Of a stretch of DNA of 64,000 nucleotides, positions 1 to 10,196 are shown in pieces. The notes beneath the pieces are model-generated. The model had not been told where the DNA came from, ran no database searches, and saw only the letters and a program-made list of their open reading frames with translations. The stretch comes from Serratia microhaemolytica (GTDB taxonomy: Bacteria; Pseudomonadota; Gammaproteobacteria; Enterobacterales; Enterobacteriaceae): contig NZ_SBEF01000002.1 of assembly GCF_004011885.1 (NCBI RefSeq), positions 151,664 through 215,663 of the forward strand, read 5' to 3'. The first letter of the stretch is position 1; each line of letters starts with the position of its first letter. The position numbers and the translations under genes are program-made.

Positions 1-1
1 C

Positions 2-352
2 AGCGCTGAGCAGCGTCTGTTTGCGCAACGTTGGCAACAGGGCGACGGTAAACAGGGTGCCTATGTTGATGCGATCAAACTGATCTTGCTGAACAGCCAG
101 TTACAGAGCCGTGATCTGAATCAGGCACAACCGGGTGACTTACTGTTTTTTGACCAGGGGGATGATCAGCACCTGATGATCTGGATGGGGCGCTATATCG
201 CCTACCACACCGGAAGCAGTAGCAGCACAGATAACGGGATGCGTGCGGTTAGTGCACAGCAGTTAATGCGCTGGCGCGATACCCGTTGGTTACCCGACCC
301 ATCGAACCCCAATTTCATCGGCATTTATCGCCTGGATTTCTTATCACAATGA
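2..352 (+). CDS. yfaT: YfaT-like DUF1175 protein (3' part only)
   Basis: The C-terminal 116 residues are present; the start lies left of the window. The fragment carries the stretch [20 protein letters not shown] followed by AYHTG, which resembles the conserved core of DUF1175 proteins (E. coli YfaT type) and recalls NlpC/P60-like folds. The catalytic role of the family is unknown to me. Its stop codon overlaps the start of the macroglobulin gene (ATGA at 349-352), so the two are translationally coupled members of one operon. In Pseudomonas aeruginosa a DUF1175 gene lies beside the macroglobulin gene magD in the mag operon. The family call rests on the core motif and the neighbours. Confidence 0.72.
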   Translation, partial: SAEQRLFAQRWQQGDGKQGAYVDAIKLILLNSQLQSRDLNQAQPGDLLFFDQGDDQHLMIWMGRYIAYHTGSSSSTDNGMRAVSAQQLMRWRDTRWLPDPSNPNFIGIYRLDFLSQ

Positions 353-3300
353 ATATGAAAACTATTTTTAGCATTGTCGGTCAGTTTTTTGGCTATAAAC
401 GGTGCCATCGCACCCCTCGTGACACTGCCACGCAGCGGATATCCACCACGCCAGCTTGGCGTAACAAGCGGTCACTGTCTCTATCACCGTTACTGCTACT
501 GCTGCCTCTCGGTTTTGCCAGTGCCGACGCCAAACTACCTGAAAGTTACTATACAGTACCTAACAATTTTTTCTTTCTGCTCGCAGATAACAGCTTCAGT
601 AGTGAAGAGATTGCCAAAGTACGCCTAGAAGCTCAGCAGTATCTGTTCAGTGATGATCTATATGATGGTGTCGACATCCGGCTATATCGTATTGAGCGGC
701 CAATCGAATTTTTGAAGAAACAGAAAAACCTGCATCGTATTAAACTGGAAGGGCAGTATCTGGGAGAAGGGCTATCGAATACGCTGACCTACCTATGGGA
801 CAGCTGGTACGCTAAATCACGTCATGTGATGCAGCGCGCATTCTCTTCCAATGCGCGTCAACGGGTGGTCGCTGCGCTGCCAGAATTGAGTACCAGCCCG
901 ACGATATTCCAGCCCTCCAGTTTCACGGTTCAACCCCAATTTGCACCGCTAAAAAACTTGCCGTTGATACAGCAATTTCGCTATCCACTCTGGCAGGCAA
1001 AGCCGATACAGCCACCGGAAGCAACCCATTTGCCAGGTTCCTCCAATCACTTTTTTCAGCCCCGAAAAGGTAATGTCTACATCCCGCTTGGTCAATTGCA
1101 ACCAGGGTTATATCTGGTCGAGGCGCTGATCGGCAGTTATCGTGCTACCACGGTAGTTTTTGTGAGCAATACCGTCGCATTAAGTAAAGTTTCCGCCGAC
1201 GAACTGCTGGTGTGGACCGCCGATCGCCACACCGGGCAGGCTGTCGCAGGTAGCAAGATTTTATGGAGTGATGGCCTCGGCATCCTGCACAGTGGGCAAA
1301 CCGATAGCCGAGGTGTTTTAACGCTCAGCCACGTAGCACCCGAGCGCTCATACCTGCTCGGTGAAGATAGTCAGGGCGGCGTGTTTGTCTCAGAGAATTT
1401 CTATTACGACAGCGAAATTTACAGTACCAAACTGTACGCGTTTACCGATCGACCACTCTACAGTGCCGGTGACTGGGTAGAGTTCAAACTGATTGGTCGT
1501 CAGTTCAGCAATGCCGTCGATTCCAGCGCGATTAAATCGGCACCAGTGCACGTTGATGTGATTGATGCTAACGGTAACTTTCTGGAAAAAATCACACTGC
1601 CGATCGATGGCAAATCAGGGGCTAATGGCCGCTTCCAGTTACCTGATAATGCCGTCGCCGGTGGCTATGAATTGCGTACCAGCTACGATAATCAGATCTA
1701 CAGCAGTGCCTTTCGTGTCGCCAATTATTTGACGCCACACTTTGAAATTACCTTGTCAATGGCGCAGCGCGATTTTGCGGTACATCAGCCAATTAATGGC
1801 GAAATTGTTCTGCTCTATCCAAACGGTAAACCGGTGGTCAATGCACACCTCGAGTTGAGTCTCTACCAGCAGCCATTGTCGATGGTAGGTAATGATCTGC
1901 AATACCGTGGCAAATTCCCGGTCACGCTAGAGACCAGCAAACTGGTTACCGACCAGCATGGCCGTGCTCAATTGACGCTCCCGCAAGCCGATAAACCCAG
2001 CCGTTATCTGCTTACGCTTTTCGCCAACGACGGTGCCGCTTACCGGACCAAAATGACACGTGAGATATTGATTGGCGGCAACCTCGACTACTACCTGCTG
2101 ACAGCAGCAAAACGTTTTAGCCAAGCGAATGAGGAGGTGAAATTCAACCTGCAACGTCATAGCTCTCGAGCCAAGCAGGCTGATCCGGGCACGATGCGTT
2201 ATGAGTGGCTGCGGCTGGAAGATCGTCAGCTTTTTTCTGCGCCACTGCCTGCAGGTGATACATCGTTCAGTATCCGCTTTACCCAACCGGGCAGTTACAG
2301 TGTAAGCATAAAGAATGATCAACAGATGATCCTCGCCACGACCAGTCATGCTGTCGGTGGCCCGGATGAACTGGCGATACCAGGCAGTGTTGAGATCGTG
2401 TTAGATAAAGCAGCGTACCGGATTGGCGAGGTGGCGCAGGCATTAATTACCTTCCCGGAAGCGGTCGATCATGCACTACTCACCCTAGAGCGCGATAAAG
2501 TTCAACAGGTAGCGCTACTCGGCACTGAGGCAGATTGGCTGAAGTTAAAACGCATTAGTGACAACCAGTACATTGCGCGCATTCCCGTACAGCGCAATTT
2601 TTCCCCCAACATCACCTTCTCGGTGCTGTATAGCAAAGGTGGGCAATACAGTTTCCAGAATGCCGGCATTAAGGTGTTGATACCGGAGATAGATATTGAC
2701 ATCACCACGGATAAACCGAGTTACCAACCCGGTGAAAAAGTAACGGTGATACTGGATACCCGCTTTGAGGGTAAACCGATCGCAAGCCGTCTGACCGTCA
2801 GCGTAGTCAATGAAATGATTTATGCGTTACAACCGGAGATCGCGCCAACTATCAGCCAATTTTTCTACCATCCACGGCGCAACAATGTGCGCACCAGCAG
2901 CAGCCTGTCGTTTATCTCCTATGATGTGGCGTTACCCGGCAGGCTCAATGCGCAAATGCGCGCCAACCGTAGTGAACGCAGCGTCAAAATGCTCGATCTG
3001 CCACGTAGAGAACTGAATGATACCGCTACCTGGCAGCCCGATCTGGTGACGAATGCTGATGGTAAAGCAACGTTCAGTTTCCGAATGCCTGAGTCGTTAA
3101 CCCGCTGGCGCATCACCGCACGCGCGCACACCGCACAGGGTCAGGTAGGGCAGAAGCAGCACAGCATCCGTTCTGAAAAACCACTCTATCTTAAATGGAG
3201 TGCAGCCACCCAGTTCCGTCATGGTGATAAACCAACAGTCGGCGTGTCGGTATTTAGCTCACAGAGCGAACCCATAACGGTTGAGCTACGATCGCGCTAT

Positions 3301-5028
3301 GGTGATCAGCAGTACCAGCAATCGGTCACGTTGCAACCAGGGATCAATTACATCAACCAATCACTGCATATCGATCACTCAGGAAGCTGGATCGGCCAAT
3401 TGGTGCAACAGGGTCAGGTAGTCGACAGTTTGCAGGTCGATCTGCAAGCTTTGGCTGTGGAGAAGACAATACGTCAGCAATATCAACTTCAGCTAGCCGC
3501 TGGCGAGCACTCACTGATCCTGCCTGCTGACGCTGATGATGTTCAGTTGCGGCTGACCGACGATCTCCATTCGTTGTTTCGTGCCAACCTGAGCCAACTG
3601 CTCGATCAGCCTTATGGCAATATTGAACGCAGCGCTAGCCGCATGTTACCACTGAGTATTGCTTATCAGATGCTGGCGCGTGAGGACAAGCAGCGTGGTC
3701 AACAGCTACGGCAAACGCTGCAGAATGATCGCCAACATCTGATGCAGATGGCTGGCTCATCGGCGCAATACTCCTGGTGGGGCGAGCAGAGACCCGATGC
3801 GCTACTGGCTGCATATGCCTATTATGCCGATTGGTATGCCAGCCAAGTGTTAGGTACACCATTACCAATTAAGCATTGGCAGAGCATACTGTATCGCTAT
3901 GCCGACCAGGCTGATCAGTTACCACCTCTGCACCGAGCACTGATTTTATCGTTTGCAGAAGAGATGCACTTACCCGCCAACTTACCCGTCACTACGCTAT
4001 TGGACGGATTGGCACGGGATCTGGAGAAAAACAGCCCTGTCAGGCAAACGTTGCAATCTGATGCCAGCCTGGTGATGACAGCACCGAACAGCGAGATTGG
4101 TCTGGCAATAGCGCGTGTGATCACCTACTCATTATTGCAAAAAGTCTCTACCCAGCCTCTTTCAACACAGAGACAACGGATATTGCAACAGAGCCGCAAT
4201 TTGATTGTAGAGAGCAATCAACCCTTCGCTCAGGTCGCCTTGATGCACCATTTGGGTCGCAAGGGTTCAGCCGCTGCCGAGCTACTCTCAGGACTCATGG
4301 CATCACCACAAGGTATTGAGCGTGCGTTAGCGCTGACTTGGCTATATGACACTGTAATCGTTAGTAAAAAACCAATACCATTCCAGCCCGGTCAAGGTTG
4401 GCAAGCAAAACAGGGCGAGTTAGGCGATCGCTACTGGCAATGGACAGGCAAACCCTGGGCCCCTTCACTGGTGGTGGCCAACTCACAGCAAAAACCACTA
4501 GCAATGTCGGTTAATTTCAGTCTACCTGCGACATCAGCTGCTGTTAATACCGAGCAGCAACCGTTAGCGGTCAGCGTGGAACGTCGGCTAATGAAACTGA
4601 TCCCTGGTGAGGCTGCATTTGAGTTTACCGTGTTGCCGGTTGCCGCCGATGAGGAACTTCACAGCGATGTGCTTTATCTCGATGAGGTGACACTGACTAA
4701 CCTAGATGATACGCCACACTACAAGATGTTACTGGATGTGCCTCTGCCTGCTGGCGCCGAAGTGGAGCGTACCACCTGGGGGATCCAACTGTTTGGTTTA
4801 CATGAACAACAGGCGGTGCCATTGGAGCAGGCGAGCAATCAAAGTGGGCCACTCAGTTATCAAATACCCGTTGCCCAGCAACAGGGGAAAAAGAGTTACC
4901 GCCACCTGGTCCGCTTCTCACAAAAGGGAACATTGATGCTACCGCCAGTGCGTTACTGGTCATTCTACTCACCACAACAGCAAGTAACTGAAGAAAGATC
5001 AGATAACCACTACGTGGTAGTGAAATAG
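349..5028 (+). CDS. yfaS: Periplasmic alpha-2-macroglobulin family protein YfaS (no thioester)
   Basis: 1559 residues, close to the family's usual 1500-1550. The ATG at 349 overlaps the upstream stop (ATGA). A long basic N-region of about 40 residues precedes a hydrophobic segment (about 45-58) ending ASADA, so export to the periplasm is likely. Repeated macroglobulin-type beta domains follow, with a typical segment [16 protein letters not shown] near residue 920. At the place where thioester-bearing relatives have PYGCxEQ, this protein reads PYGNIER (Asn near residue 1091), so the reactive thioester is absent. The mature chain contains no cysteine. This matches the YfaS/MagD branch, which lacks the thioester, and not the YfhM branch paired with pbpC. 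Known family role: a large bait-type inhibitor thought to guard the periplasm against proteases. The role here is inferred. Confidence 0.9.
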   Translation: MNMKTIFSIVGQFFGYKRCHRTPRDTATQRISTTPAWRNKRSLSLSPLLLLLPLGFASADAKLPESYYTVPNNFFFLLADNSFSSEEIAKVRLEAQQYLFSDDLYDGVDIRLYRIERPIEFLKKQKNLHRIKLEGQYLGEGLSNTLTYLWDSWYAKSRHVMQRAFSSNARQRVVAALPELSTSPTIFQPSSFTVQPQFAPLKNLPLIQQFRYPLWQAKPIQPPEATHLPGSSNHFFQPRKGNVYIPLGQLQPGLYLVEALIGSYRATTVVFVSNTVALSKVSADELLVWTADRHTGQAVAGSKILWSDGLGILHSGQTDSRGVLTLSHVAPERSYLLGEDSQGGVFVSENFYYDSEIYSTKLYAFTDRPLYSAGDWVEFKLIGRQFSNAVDSSAIKSAPVHVDVIDANGNFLEKITLPIDGKSGANGRFQLPDNAVAGGYELRTSYDNQIYSSAFRVANYLTPHFEITLSMAQRDFAVHQPINGEIVLLYPNGKPVVNAHLELSLYQQPLSMVGNDLQYRGKFPVTLETSKLVTDQHGRAQLTLPQADKPSRYLLTLFANDGAAYRTKMTREILIGGNLDYYLLTAAKRFSQANEEVKFNLQRHSSRAKQADPGTMRYEWLRLEDRQLFSAPLPAGDTSFSIRFTQPGSYSVSIKNDQQMILATTSHAVGGPDELAIPGSVEIVLDKAAYRIGEVAQALITFPEAVDHALLTLERDKVQQVALLGTEADWLKLKRISDNQYIARIPVQRNFSPNITFSVLYSKGGQYSFQNAGIKVLIPEIDIDITTDKPSYQPGEKVTVILDTRFEGKPIASRLTVSVVNEMIYALQPEIAPTISQFFYHPRRNNVRTSSSLSFISYDVALPGRLNAQMRANRSERSVKMLDLPRRELNDTATWQPDLVTNADGKATFSFRMPESLTRWRITARAHTAQGQVGQKQHSIRSEKPLYLKWSAATQFRHGDKPTVGVSVFSSQSEPITVELRSRYGDQQYQQSVTLQPGINYINQSLHIDHSGSWIGQLVQQGQVVDSLQVDLQALAVEKTIRQQYQLQLAAGEHSLILPADADDVQLRLTDDLHSLFRANLSQLLDQPYGNIERSASRMLPLSIAYQMLAREDKQRGQQLRQTLQNDRQHLMQMAGSSAQYSWWGEQRPDALLAAYAYYADWYASQVLGTPLPIKHWQSILYRYADQADQLPPLHRALILSFAEEMHLPANLPVTTLLDGLARDLEKNSPVRQTLQSDASLVMTAPNSEIGLAIARVITYSLLQKVSTQPLSTQRQRILQQSRNLIVESNQPFAQVALMHHLGRKGSAAAELLSGLMASPQGIERALALTWLYDTVIVSKKPIPFQPGQGWQAKQGELGDRYWQWTGKPWAPSLVVANSQQKPLAMSVNFSLPATSAAVNTEQQPLAVSVERRLMKLIPGEAAFEFTVLPVAADEELHSDVLYLDEVTLTNLDDTPHYKMLLDVPLPAGAEVERTTWGIQLFGLHEQQAVPLEQASNQSGPLSYQIPVAQQQGKKSYRHLVRFSQKGTLMLPPVRYWSFYSPQQQVTEERSDNHYVVVK

Positions 5029-5136
5029 ATAACCATCAGAGACCGGTCACCAAGATGATGTGGGATAGGATTAACAACGCAACAGCCTAAAAAAGATGCC
5101 GTTACATTGCGTGAGTAAAAATAGGGTGAGAACAGG

Positions 5137-5544
5137 ATGCGTTTGGCGAACTATTTAGCCGCAATTCTGCTGCTGGCCGCTAGCGGCTCGCTGTTAGCTG
5201 CGGGCGGTGTTAACTCAGCCCAACAGCAAGCAGAGCAGGCGGTACAGTGTCAGCAGATACCGGCAGCGCACGCCTGGTTACTGAAACAGCAACCACGGTG
5301 GCGAGAAAAACTTTATCCGCTGCCAGGTTATACCGCTGTCTCTGCGTTTACCGTCTGTCATCTAACAGCCGGAAATCCTTATGCGGAACTGGATACACAG
5401 CGCATTTACGTGCGAGGCCTCACCTCGCTACAGGATCGACTCGACTTAACCCACGAGTATCTGCACTTGGCGTTTGCCGGTCATCCTGCTAGCCAGGATG
5501 AACAGTTTATTGAGCAACTTGCCCGCTCCCTACTGCTGGAGTGA
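5137..5544 (+). CDS. Short secreted YfaQ-like (DUF2300) protein with HExxH motif
   Basis: 135 residues with a clear signal peptide (hydrophobic 7-21, likely cleavage after LLAAG). A GGTGAG-like ribosome site lies just upstream. The body ends in a block containing RIYVRGL, then THEYLHLAFAGHP, then EQLARSLL. This is the pattern I recall from the C-terminal end of DUF2300 (YfaQ) proteins, and HEYLH fits the HExxH zinc-metalloprotease signature. E. coli YfaQ is about 550 residues with two DUF2300 units, so this is a mini version: signal peptide plus one C-terminal domain. It lies between the macroglobulin gene and yfaP, where yfaQ is expected, about 110 bases after yfaS. It may be a genuine single-domain form or a deletion product that kept its reading frame. 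Confidence 0.65.
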   Translation: MRLANYLAAILLLAASGSLLAAGGVNSAQQQAEQAVQCQQIPAAHAWLLKQQPRWREKLYPLPGYTAVSAFTVCHLTAGNPYAELDTQRIYVRGLTSLQDRLDLTHEYLHLAFAGHPASQDEQFIEQLARSLLLE

Positions 5545-5637
5545 TGCCGCTGGTTGGTTTTTGTCGGCGACTAACAGCATGTTTATGCAGCTAAGCAGCA
5601 ACTCGGGATAGGGCAAAATATTTTTCAGGATAATTTA

Positions 5638-6438
5638 ATGATGATGGTTCGTTACTGTTGTTTCTCCCTTTGGCTTATTGCCTACAGTCATGCCGCGATC
5701 GCTGAACAGCAGGTGGTACTTGATGCTCCGCGTTCCGGTTGGTATAGCCGCTCCGGCGTCAATGCGCAGTTCTCCCAGCAGGTTAACTACCCAGCATCTT
5801 CGGTAAATACCCCTGCCAATCAGAGCCGGCAAGCGCTGATCAGCGGTCAGATTAAAAACCGCCCGAAACAAAGCTATGCCGAACTACAGCAACCCGGTCT
5901 GTTGATCGCTAATGGTGTTGCCATGCCACTGGCGATCGACACCGACGGCCACTTTCAGCGCCCTTACATGTTTGCCCAAGGCAGCAACAATGTCGAAGTA
6001 CGCAGCCCTGATCGCTCTGCGCGTCAGCGCACTCAGTTTTACGCCAACACCGGTGCCGGTGCATTGGCGCCACGTTTACGTATCGTGCTCTCCTGGGATA
6101 GCAACTACACCGATCTCGATCTGCATGTGATCAGCCCAGATGGTCAACATGTTTTTTATGGTCACCGTCAAGCAGCCAATGGCGGCGCACTTGATATCGA
6201 TGTCACCACGGGTTATGGGCCAGAGATCTTCGCAACACCAGCACCACTCAACGGCCAATACCTGGTCTATCTCAACTATTATAATGGTCAAGGACGGGAG
6301 GTCCTCACCACCGCACAAATCACCATCGTCAGTGAAGAGGGAACGATCAATGAAAAGCAGGAGACAGTGTTAGTGCCGATGCGTAACCCCGGTGAACTGA
6401 CACTGGTAAAAAAAGTCACTTACACAAAGGCTGACTGA
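5638..6438 (+). CDS. yfaP: YfaP family DUF2135 secreted protein
   Basis: 266 residues with an N-terminal signal peptide (about residues 1-22, ending AAIAE). Three consecutive ATG codons begin the frame; the first (5638) has AGGA at good spacing. The C-terminal half holds LRIVLSWDSNYTDLDLHV and the following PDGQHVFYGHR, typical of the DUF2135 domain found in E. coli YfaP and P. aeruginosa MagB. It has a beta-sandwich character with an Asp-rich D-T-D-L-D-L-H site that could bind a metal (inference). It is the last gene of this yfa cluster; the DUF2138 gene (yfaA/magA) found beside it in other species does not follow. A hairpin terminator comes next. In P. aeruginosa, MagB was reported to associate with the macroglobulin MagD. 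Confidence 0.82.
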   Translation: MMMVRYCCFSLWLIAYSHAAIAEQQVVLDAPRSGWYSRSGVNAQFSQQVNYPASSVNTPANQSRQALISGQIKNRPKQSYAELQQPGLLIANGVAMPLAIDTDGHFQRPYMFAQGSNNVEVRSPDRSARQRTQFYANTGAGALAPRLRIVLSWDSNYTDLDLHVISPDGQHVFYGHRQAANGGALDIDVTTGYGPEIFATPAPLNGQYLVYLNYYNGQGREVLTTAQITIVSEEGTINEKQETVLVPMRNPGELTLVKKVTYTKAD

Positions 6439-6495
6439 CCAGCCAGTTGACTAACAGACAATTAATCTAACAGACCAGTAACTCGACCTGACAAA

Positions 6496-6532
6496 TCATA
6501 CGCACCGGCTCTTGGCAGACCAGTGCGCATGA
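6496..6532. terminator. Bidirectional hairpin between yfaP and ilvY
   Basis: Inverted repeat TCATACGCAC / GTGCGCATGA (9 of 10 pairs) with a 17-base loop, between the converging yfaP and ilvY genes. There is no strong T-run, so efficiency as a factor-independent terminator is uncertain. Confidence 0.5.
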
Positions 6533-6537
6533 TCCGG

Positions 6538-7419
6538 CTATAACAGTTGCCAAAATGCGCTAATGAGTGGTTCGTCCAGCCGCTTTTTTTGTACACAAAC
6601 TCCGAGCGCGAAAGGCTCCACCATCGCGACATTCTCTAATGTCGCAATCCGGCTACGTACCGGCTCTGGGCTATTTTCCACCACCACGGTTGGGATCAAC
6701 GCAATGCCACAGCCCAGCGCGACCATTGAGACGATCGCTTCATGGCCGCTCACTGTGGCGTAAATCAATGGGTTTGTGATGTGTTGGCGGCGAAACCACA
6801 GTTCGATCCGCTTTCGTGATGGGCCATGTTCCGGCAGGATAAAAGGGATTGTCGCCCAGTCCGGCTGCCCGGCAAATGCTTGGCTGCGTATCGGGCACGC
6901 CAGCGCTGGCGCAATCAGCACCAGCGGGATCTCTCCAATCTGGCTGAAAGCCAAACTGGCCGGCAACTGTTCAGGACGACCAGCAATAGCAAGATCTGCT
7001 TCATTTGCCTGCACCTTAACCACCGCATCAGCCGCATCACCGGTAGTCAACTTAATCTCGACCAGTGGATGCAGTACACGAAAGCGATCGAGAATCGGCG
7101 GCAGGTGGCTGTAGGCGGCAGTCACCGAACAGAACAGATGCAGCTCACCGCTGAGCGATGGCCCCTTTTGATCCAGCGTCTGTTTCAACTGCTGATACTG
7201 TAACAGTGTCTGTTGCGCAAACACTTTCAACTGTTCACCGGCTGGGGTCAGTTGCACTGTGCGGTTATCACGCAGAAAGAGCGGTTGGCCAATGCTCTGT
7301 TCCAAGCGCTGGATCTGGCGTGAGAGCGTTGAAGGGCTAACATGCATCGCCTGTGCGCTACGGCTAAAGTGGCAGCTCTGTGCCAAGTGCAGAAACAGCT
7401 TTAGATCTCGCAAATCCAT
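6538..7419 (-). CDS. ilvY: LysR-type regulator IlvY, activator of ilvC
   Basis: 293 residues (E. coli IlvY 297). The start chosen is the ATG at 7419 giving MDLRDLKLFLHLAQ; an upstream extension of 12 codons is possible but unlike the family. Residues 1-60 form the winged helix-turn-helix (SRSAQAMHVSPSTLSRQIQRLE). The rest is the LysR effector-binding domain, which in E. coli IlvY senses acetolactate and acetohydroxybutyrate. It is divergent from ilvC across 189 bases containing paired LysR-type inverted repeats, the standard ilvY-ilvC arrangement, so it should activate ilvC and repress itself. Confidence 0.95.
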   Translation of the reverse strand: MDLRDLKLFLHLAQSCHFSRSAQAMHVSPSTLSRQIQRLEQSIGQPLFLRDNRTVQLTPAGEQLKVFAQQTLLQYQQLKQTLDQKGPSLSGELHLFCSVTAAYSHLPPILDRFRVLHPLVEIKLTTGDAADAVVKVQANEADLAIAGRPEQLPASLAFSQIGEIPLVLIAPALACPIRSQAFAGQPDWATIPFILPEHGPSRKRIELWFRRQHITNPLIYATVSGHEAIVSMVALGCGIALIPTVVVENSPEPVRSRIATLENVAMVEPFALGVCVQKKRLDEPLISAFWQLL

Positions 7420-7439
7420 ATTGGTACGCTCCGGGTTGT

Positions 7440-7478
7440 GTTGCGTAAAGTGCAACGTGTTATTGTTAATATATCAAT
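7440..7478. promoter_or_regulatory. Probable IlvY operators in the ilvY-ilvC gap
   Basis: Two LysR-type inverted repeats: GTTGC-N7-GCAAC at 7440-7456 and ATTG-N9-CAAT at 7462-7478. Their centres are 22 bases apart, two helical turns. They lie directly upstream of ilvY, on the ilvY side of the divergent gap, where tandem IlvY sites occur in E. coli. Binding is inferred from pattern and position. Confidence 0.6.
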
Positions 7479-7608
7479 TTGAGCAACACAATTCCTGGTA
7501 TAGAGTGACTTCAATCACTCGCAGCACGATGATGCGAGAACAATCCTTGACGCAACGTATTGCTATAACACGCTGAGTCAGCACAATCCCTCTAACTGGA
7601 GTTGCACC

Positions 7609-9084
7609 ATGGCTAACTATTTCAACACATTAAATCTGCGCCAGCAGTTGGCACAATTAGGCAAATGCCGTTTTATGGCTCGTGATGAGTTTGCTGATGA
7701 AGCAAATTATCTGAAAGGCAAAAAGGTGGTGATCGTCGGTTGTGGTGCTCAAGGTCTGAACCAGGGGCTGAACATGCGTGACTCTGGTCTGGACATCTCC
7801 TATACACTACGTAAAGAAGCGATCGCCGAGAAACGCGCTTCATGGCGTAAAGCGACCGAAAACGGTTTCAATGTTGGTAGCTACGAAGAGTTGATCCCAC
7901 AAGCCGATTTAGTGATCAACCTGACACCAGACAAACAGCACTCCGACGTCGTGCGCGCGGTGCAGCCACTGATGAAAAATGGCGCTGCACTGGGTTATTC
8001 GCACGGTTTTAACATCGTCGAAGTGGGTGAGCAGATCCGTAAAGATATCACGGTGGTGATGGTCGCACCGAAATGCCCAGGCACTGAAGTCCGTGAAGAG
8101 TATAAGCGTGGTTTCGGTGTTCCAACCCTGATTGCCGTTCACCCAGAGAATGATCCTAAAGGCGAAGGCATGGCGATCGCTAAAGCATGGGCAGCCGCAA
8201 CCGGTGGCCACCGCGCCGGTGTGTTGGAATCCTCTTTTGTTGCCGAAGTAAAATCAGACCTGATGGGTGAACAAACCATTCTGTGTGGTATGTTGCAGGC
8301 GGGTTCTCTGCTCTGCTTCGATAAGCTGGTCGCGGAAGGTAGCGATGCTGCTTATGCAGAAAAACTGATCCAGTTTGGTTGGGAGACCATTACCGAAGCA
8401 CTGAAGCAGGGTGGCATCACCTTAATGATGGATCGCCTCTCTAATCCAGCCAAACTGCGTGCTTATGCCCTTTCTGAGCAGTTGAAAGGCATTATGGCTC
8501 CGTTATTCCAGAAGCATATGGATGACATCATCTCGGGTGAGTTCTCCAGTGGCATGATGGCTGACTGGGCGGCGGATGATATCAACTTGCTGACATGGCG
8601 CGAGCAGACTGGCAAAACCGCATTTGAAAATGCACCACAGTTTGCCGGTAAAATCAGTGAGCAAGAGTACTTTGATCACGGTGTGCTGATGGTAGCCATG
8701 GTGAAGGCGGGTGTTGAGCTGGCATTTGAGACCATGGTTGATTCCGGCATCATTGAAGAGTCTGCTTACTATGAATCGCTGCATGAACTGCCACTGATTG
8801 CCAACACCATCGCACGTAAGCGTCTGTATGAAATGAACGTGGTGATCTCTGACACAGCAGAATATGGTAACTACCTGTTCTCTAATGCAGCGGTACCACT
8901 ACTGCAACAGTTCATGACCACGCTGCAAGCGGGTGATTTGGGTAAACCGGTTGTTTGCCGTGATGTCGACAACGCGCAACTGCGTGACGTCAACGAGGCG
9001 ATCCGCAACCATCCGATCGAAACGGTTGGGCGCAAACTGCGTGGCTACATGACAGATATGAAGCGTATTGCTGTTGCCGGTTAA
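7609..9084 (+). CDS. ilvC: Ketol-acid reductoisomerase (NADP+), class II
   Basis: 491 residues, identical in length to E. coli IlvC. It catalyses the Mg2+/NADPH-dependent isomerisation and reduction of acetolactate (or acetohydroxybutyrate) to the dihydroxy acid in valine, leucine and isoleucine synthesis. The Rossmann motif [16 protein letters not shown] lies near residue 38, followed by a basic patch ([15 protein letters not shown]) that in this class contacts NADPH. The long duplicated C-terminal helical domain marks the class II form. It is controlled by the adjacent ilvY. In E. coli ilvC neighbours the ilv cluster; here yfa genes and an SDR/CMD pair flank it. Confidence 0.98.
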   Translation: MANYFNTLNLRQQLAQLGKCRFMARDEFADEANYLKGKKVVIVGCGAQGLNQGLNMRDSGLDISYTLRKEAIAEKRASWRKATENGFNVGSYEELIPQADLVINLTPDKQHSDVVRAVQPLMKNGAALGYSHGFNIVEVGEQIRKDITVVMVAPKCPGTEVREEYKRGFGVPTLIAVHPENDPKGEGMAIAKAWAAATGGHRAGVLESSFVAEVKSDLMGEQTILCGMLQAGSLLCFDKLVAEGSDAAYAEKLIQFGWETITEALKQGGITLMMDRLSNPAKLRAYALSEQLKGIMAPLFQKHMDDIISGEFSSGMMADWAADDINLLTWREQTGKTAFENAPQFAGKISEQEYFDHGVLMVAMVKAGVELAFETMVDSGIIEESAYYESLHELPLIANTIARKRLYEMNVVISDTAEYGNYLFSNAAVPLLQQFMTTLQAGDLGKPVVCRDVDNAQLRDVNEAIRNHPIETVGRKLRGYMTDMKRIAVAG

Positions 9085-9139
9085 TCGCGCATCGCCATAC
9101 GCTAAACAGTGCAAATGGTATTTGTGATTTGAACTGATC

Positions 9140-9161
9140 GGCGACAACAGCCGTTGTCGCC
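9140..9161 (+). terminator. Hairpin downstream of ilvC
   Basis: Perfect 9-base inverted repeat GGCGACAAC / GTTGTCGCC with a 4-base loop, 56 bases after the ilvC stop. It is strong and GC-rich but has no T-run, so it may act as a weak terminator or an mRNA-stabilising stem. Confidence 0.5.
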
Positions 9162-9284
9162 AGCAAGATAAGTAACGCAGTGCCGGGATTCGTTGATGTT
9201 GGTACTGCGTTAAACACGGCTCGCAACGCCCCATACCGCGATCCGCTGCCAGCCAAAAACCGCCTTACCGCGCTAGCGAGATAA

Positions 9285-10091
9285 TTATCGGGTCAACAGC
9301 CCAGCATCCAGCACAAACTGGCTACCGGTGATAAAGCGGGCTTTATCGCTAGCCAGGAACAGCACCGAATCGGCAACATCTTCTGGCTCAATCCACGGTA
9401 CCGGCAGCAAGTTACCGGCCGAACGCTCAGCAATCTCCTGTGGTGTTGCCCCTTCCATTGCCGCTAATCCATCATTCATTGCTGTATTGACACCGGTCGG
9501 ATGAATGCTGACAACGCGAATATTGTACGGTGCCAACTCAATCGCCTGAGATTTGGTTAAACCAATCAAAGCAAATTTAGATGCGGCATAGTGTGATAGA
9601 CGATTCATGCCACGCAGGCCGCCAATCGAGGAGTTGGTAATAATCACCCCGCTTTTCTGGCGGATCAAATGAGGAATAACATATTTCGATACCAACCAAG
9701 CGCCTTTTAAGTTGATATCCAGCATTGCATCCCACTCTTGTTCGGTTAATTCATGAGATAGCCCATAAGCACAAATGCCGGCATTATTGAACAGGATATC
9801 GATGGTGCCAAAACGCTCGACACCCTGCTGCACCGCCGCGCTGACATCCTGGGCATTGCGCACATCGCCGGCAAAGGTGGCGATCTTCGCGCCCATCTTC
9901 TCTACGTCAAATTGCAAATTTGCTAAGTCATCCACCGATGAATCATTATATTCTGGATAGGTGATCTTTTTGCCTAGGTCAAAGGCAATGATATTAGCTC
10001 CTTCTTTAGCAAAGGCGAGCGCGACAGCTCGCCCTTGTCCTTTCGCTGCTCCGGTAATAAAAACGGTTTTATTGGCAAACTGTGCAGTCAT
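9285..10091 (-). CDS. SDR family oxidoreductase (carveol-dehydrogenase-like)
   Basis: 268 residues from the ATG at 10091, which has GGAGAAG at good spacing; a TTG 18 bases upstream is less likely. It is a classical short-chain dehydrogenase: cofactor motif TGAAKGQGRAVALAF (about 14-28), NNAG (about 90), a Ser in the TNSSIGG block, and YAASK as the catalytic Tyr-Lys pair. The insert after the second beta strand (KKITYPEYNDSSVDDLA) and the GxGR pattern resemble the subfamily of NAD-dependent carveol dehydrogenases and mycofactocin-coupled SDRs. The substrate is unknown. It is probably co-transcribed behind the carboxymuconolactone-decarboxylase-like gene, 105 bases upstream. Confidence 0.85.
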   Translation of the reverse strand: MTAQFANKTVFITGAAKGQGRAVALAFAKEGANIIAFDLGKKITYPEYNDSSVDDLANLQFDVEKMGAKIATFAGDVRNAQDVSAAVQQGVERFGTIDILFNNAGICAYGLSHELTEQEWDAMLDINLKGAWLVSKYVIPHLIRQKSGVIITNSSIGGLRGMNRLSHYAASKFALIGLTKSQAIELAPYNIRVVSIHPTGVNTAMNDGLAAMEGATPQEIAERSAGNLLPVPWIEPEDVADSVLFLASDKARFITGSQFVLDAGLLTR

Positions 10092-10196
10092 AACAACTTC
10101 TCCAGACAAAGTGTGACCGACCTGCCAGCTAGCCGATGTATTGTCAGGCTCAGGCAGGAGGTAGGATTCGGGTTAATGTTAACTAGCGATGCTGTA

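Noticed and set aside
5137..5544. The short yfaQ-like gene as a mere fragment of a broken long gene
   Set aside because: It has its own ribosome site, signal peptide and complete C-terminal domain, and only 110 bases separate it from yfaS, so no remains of a longer gene are present. It is kept as a possible functional mini gene.
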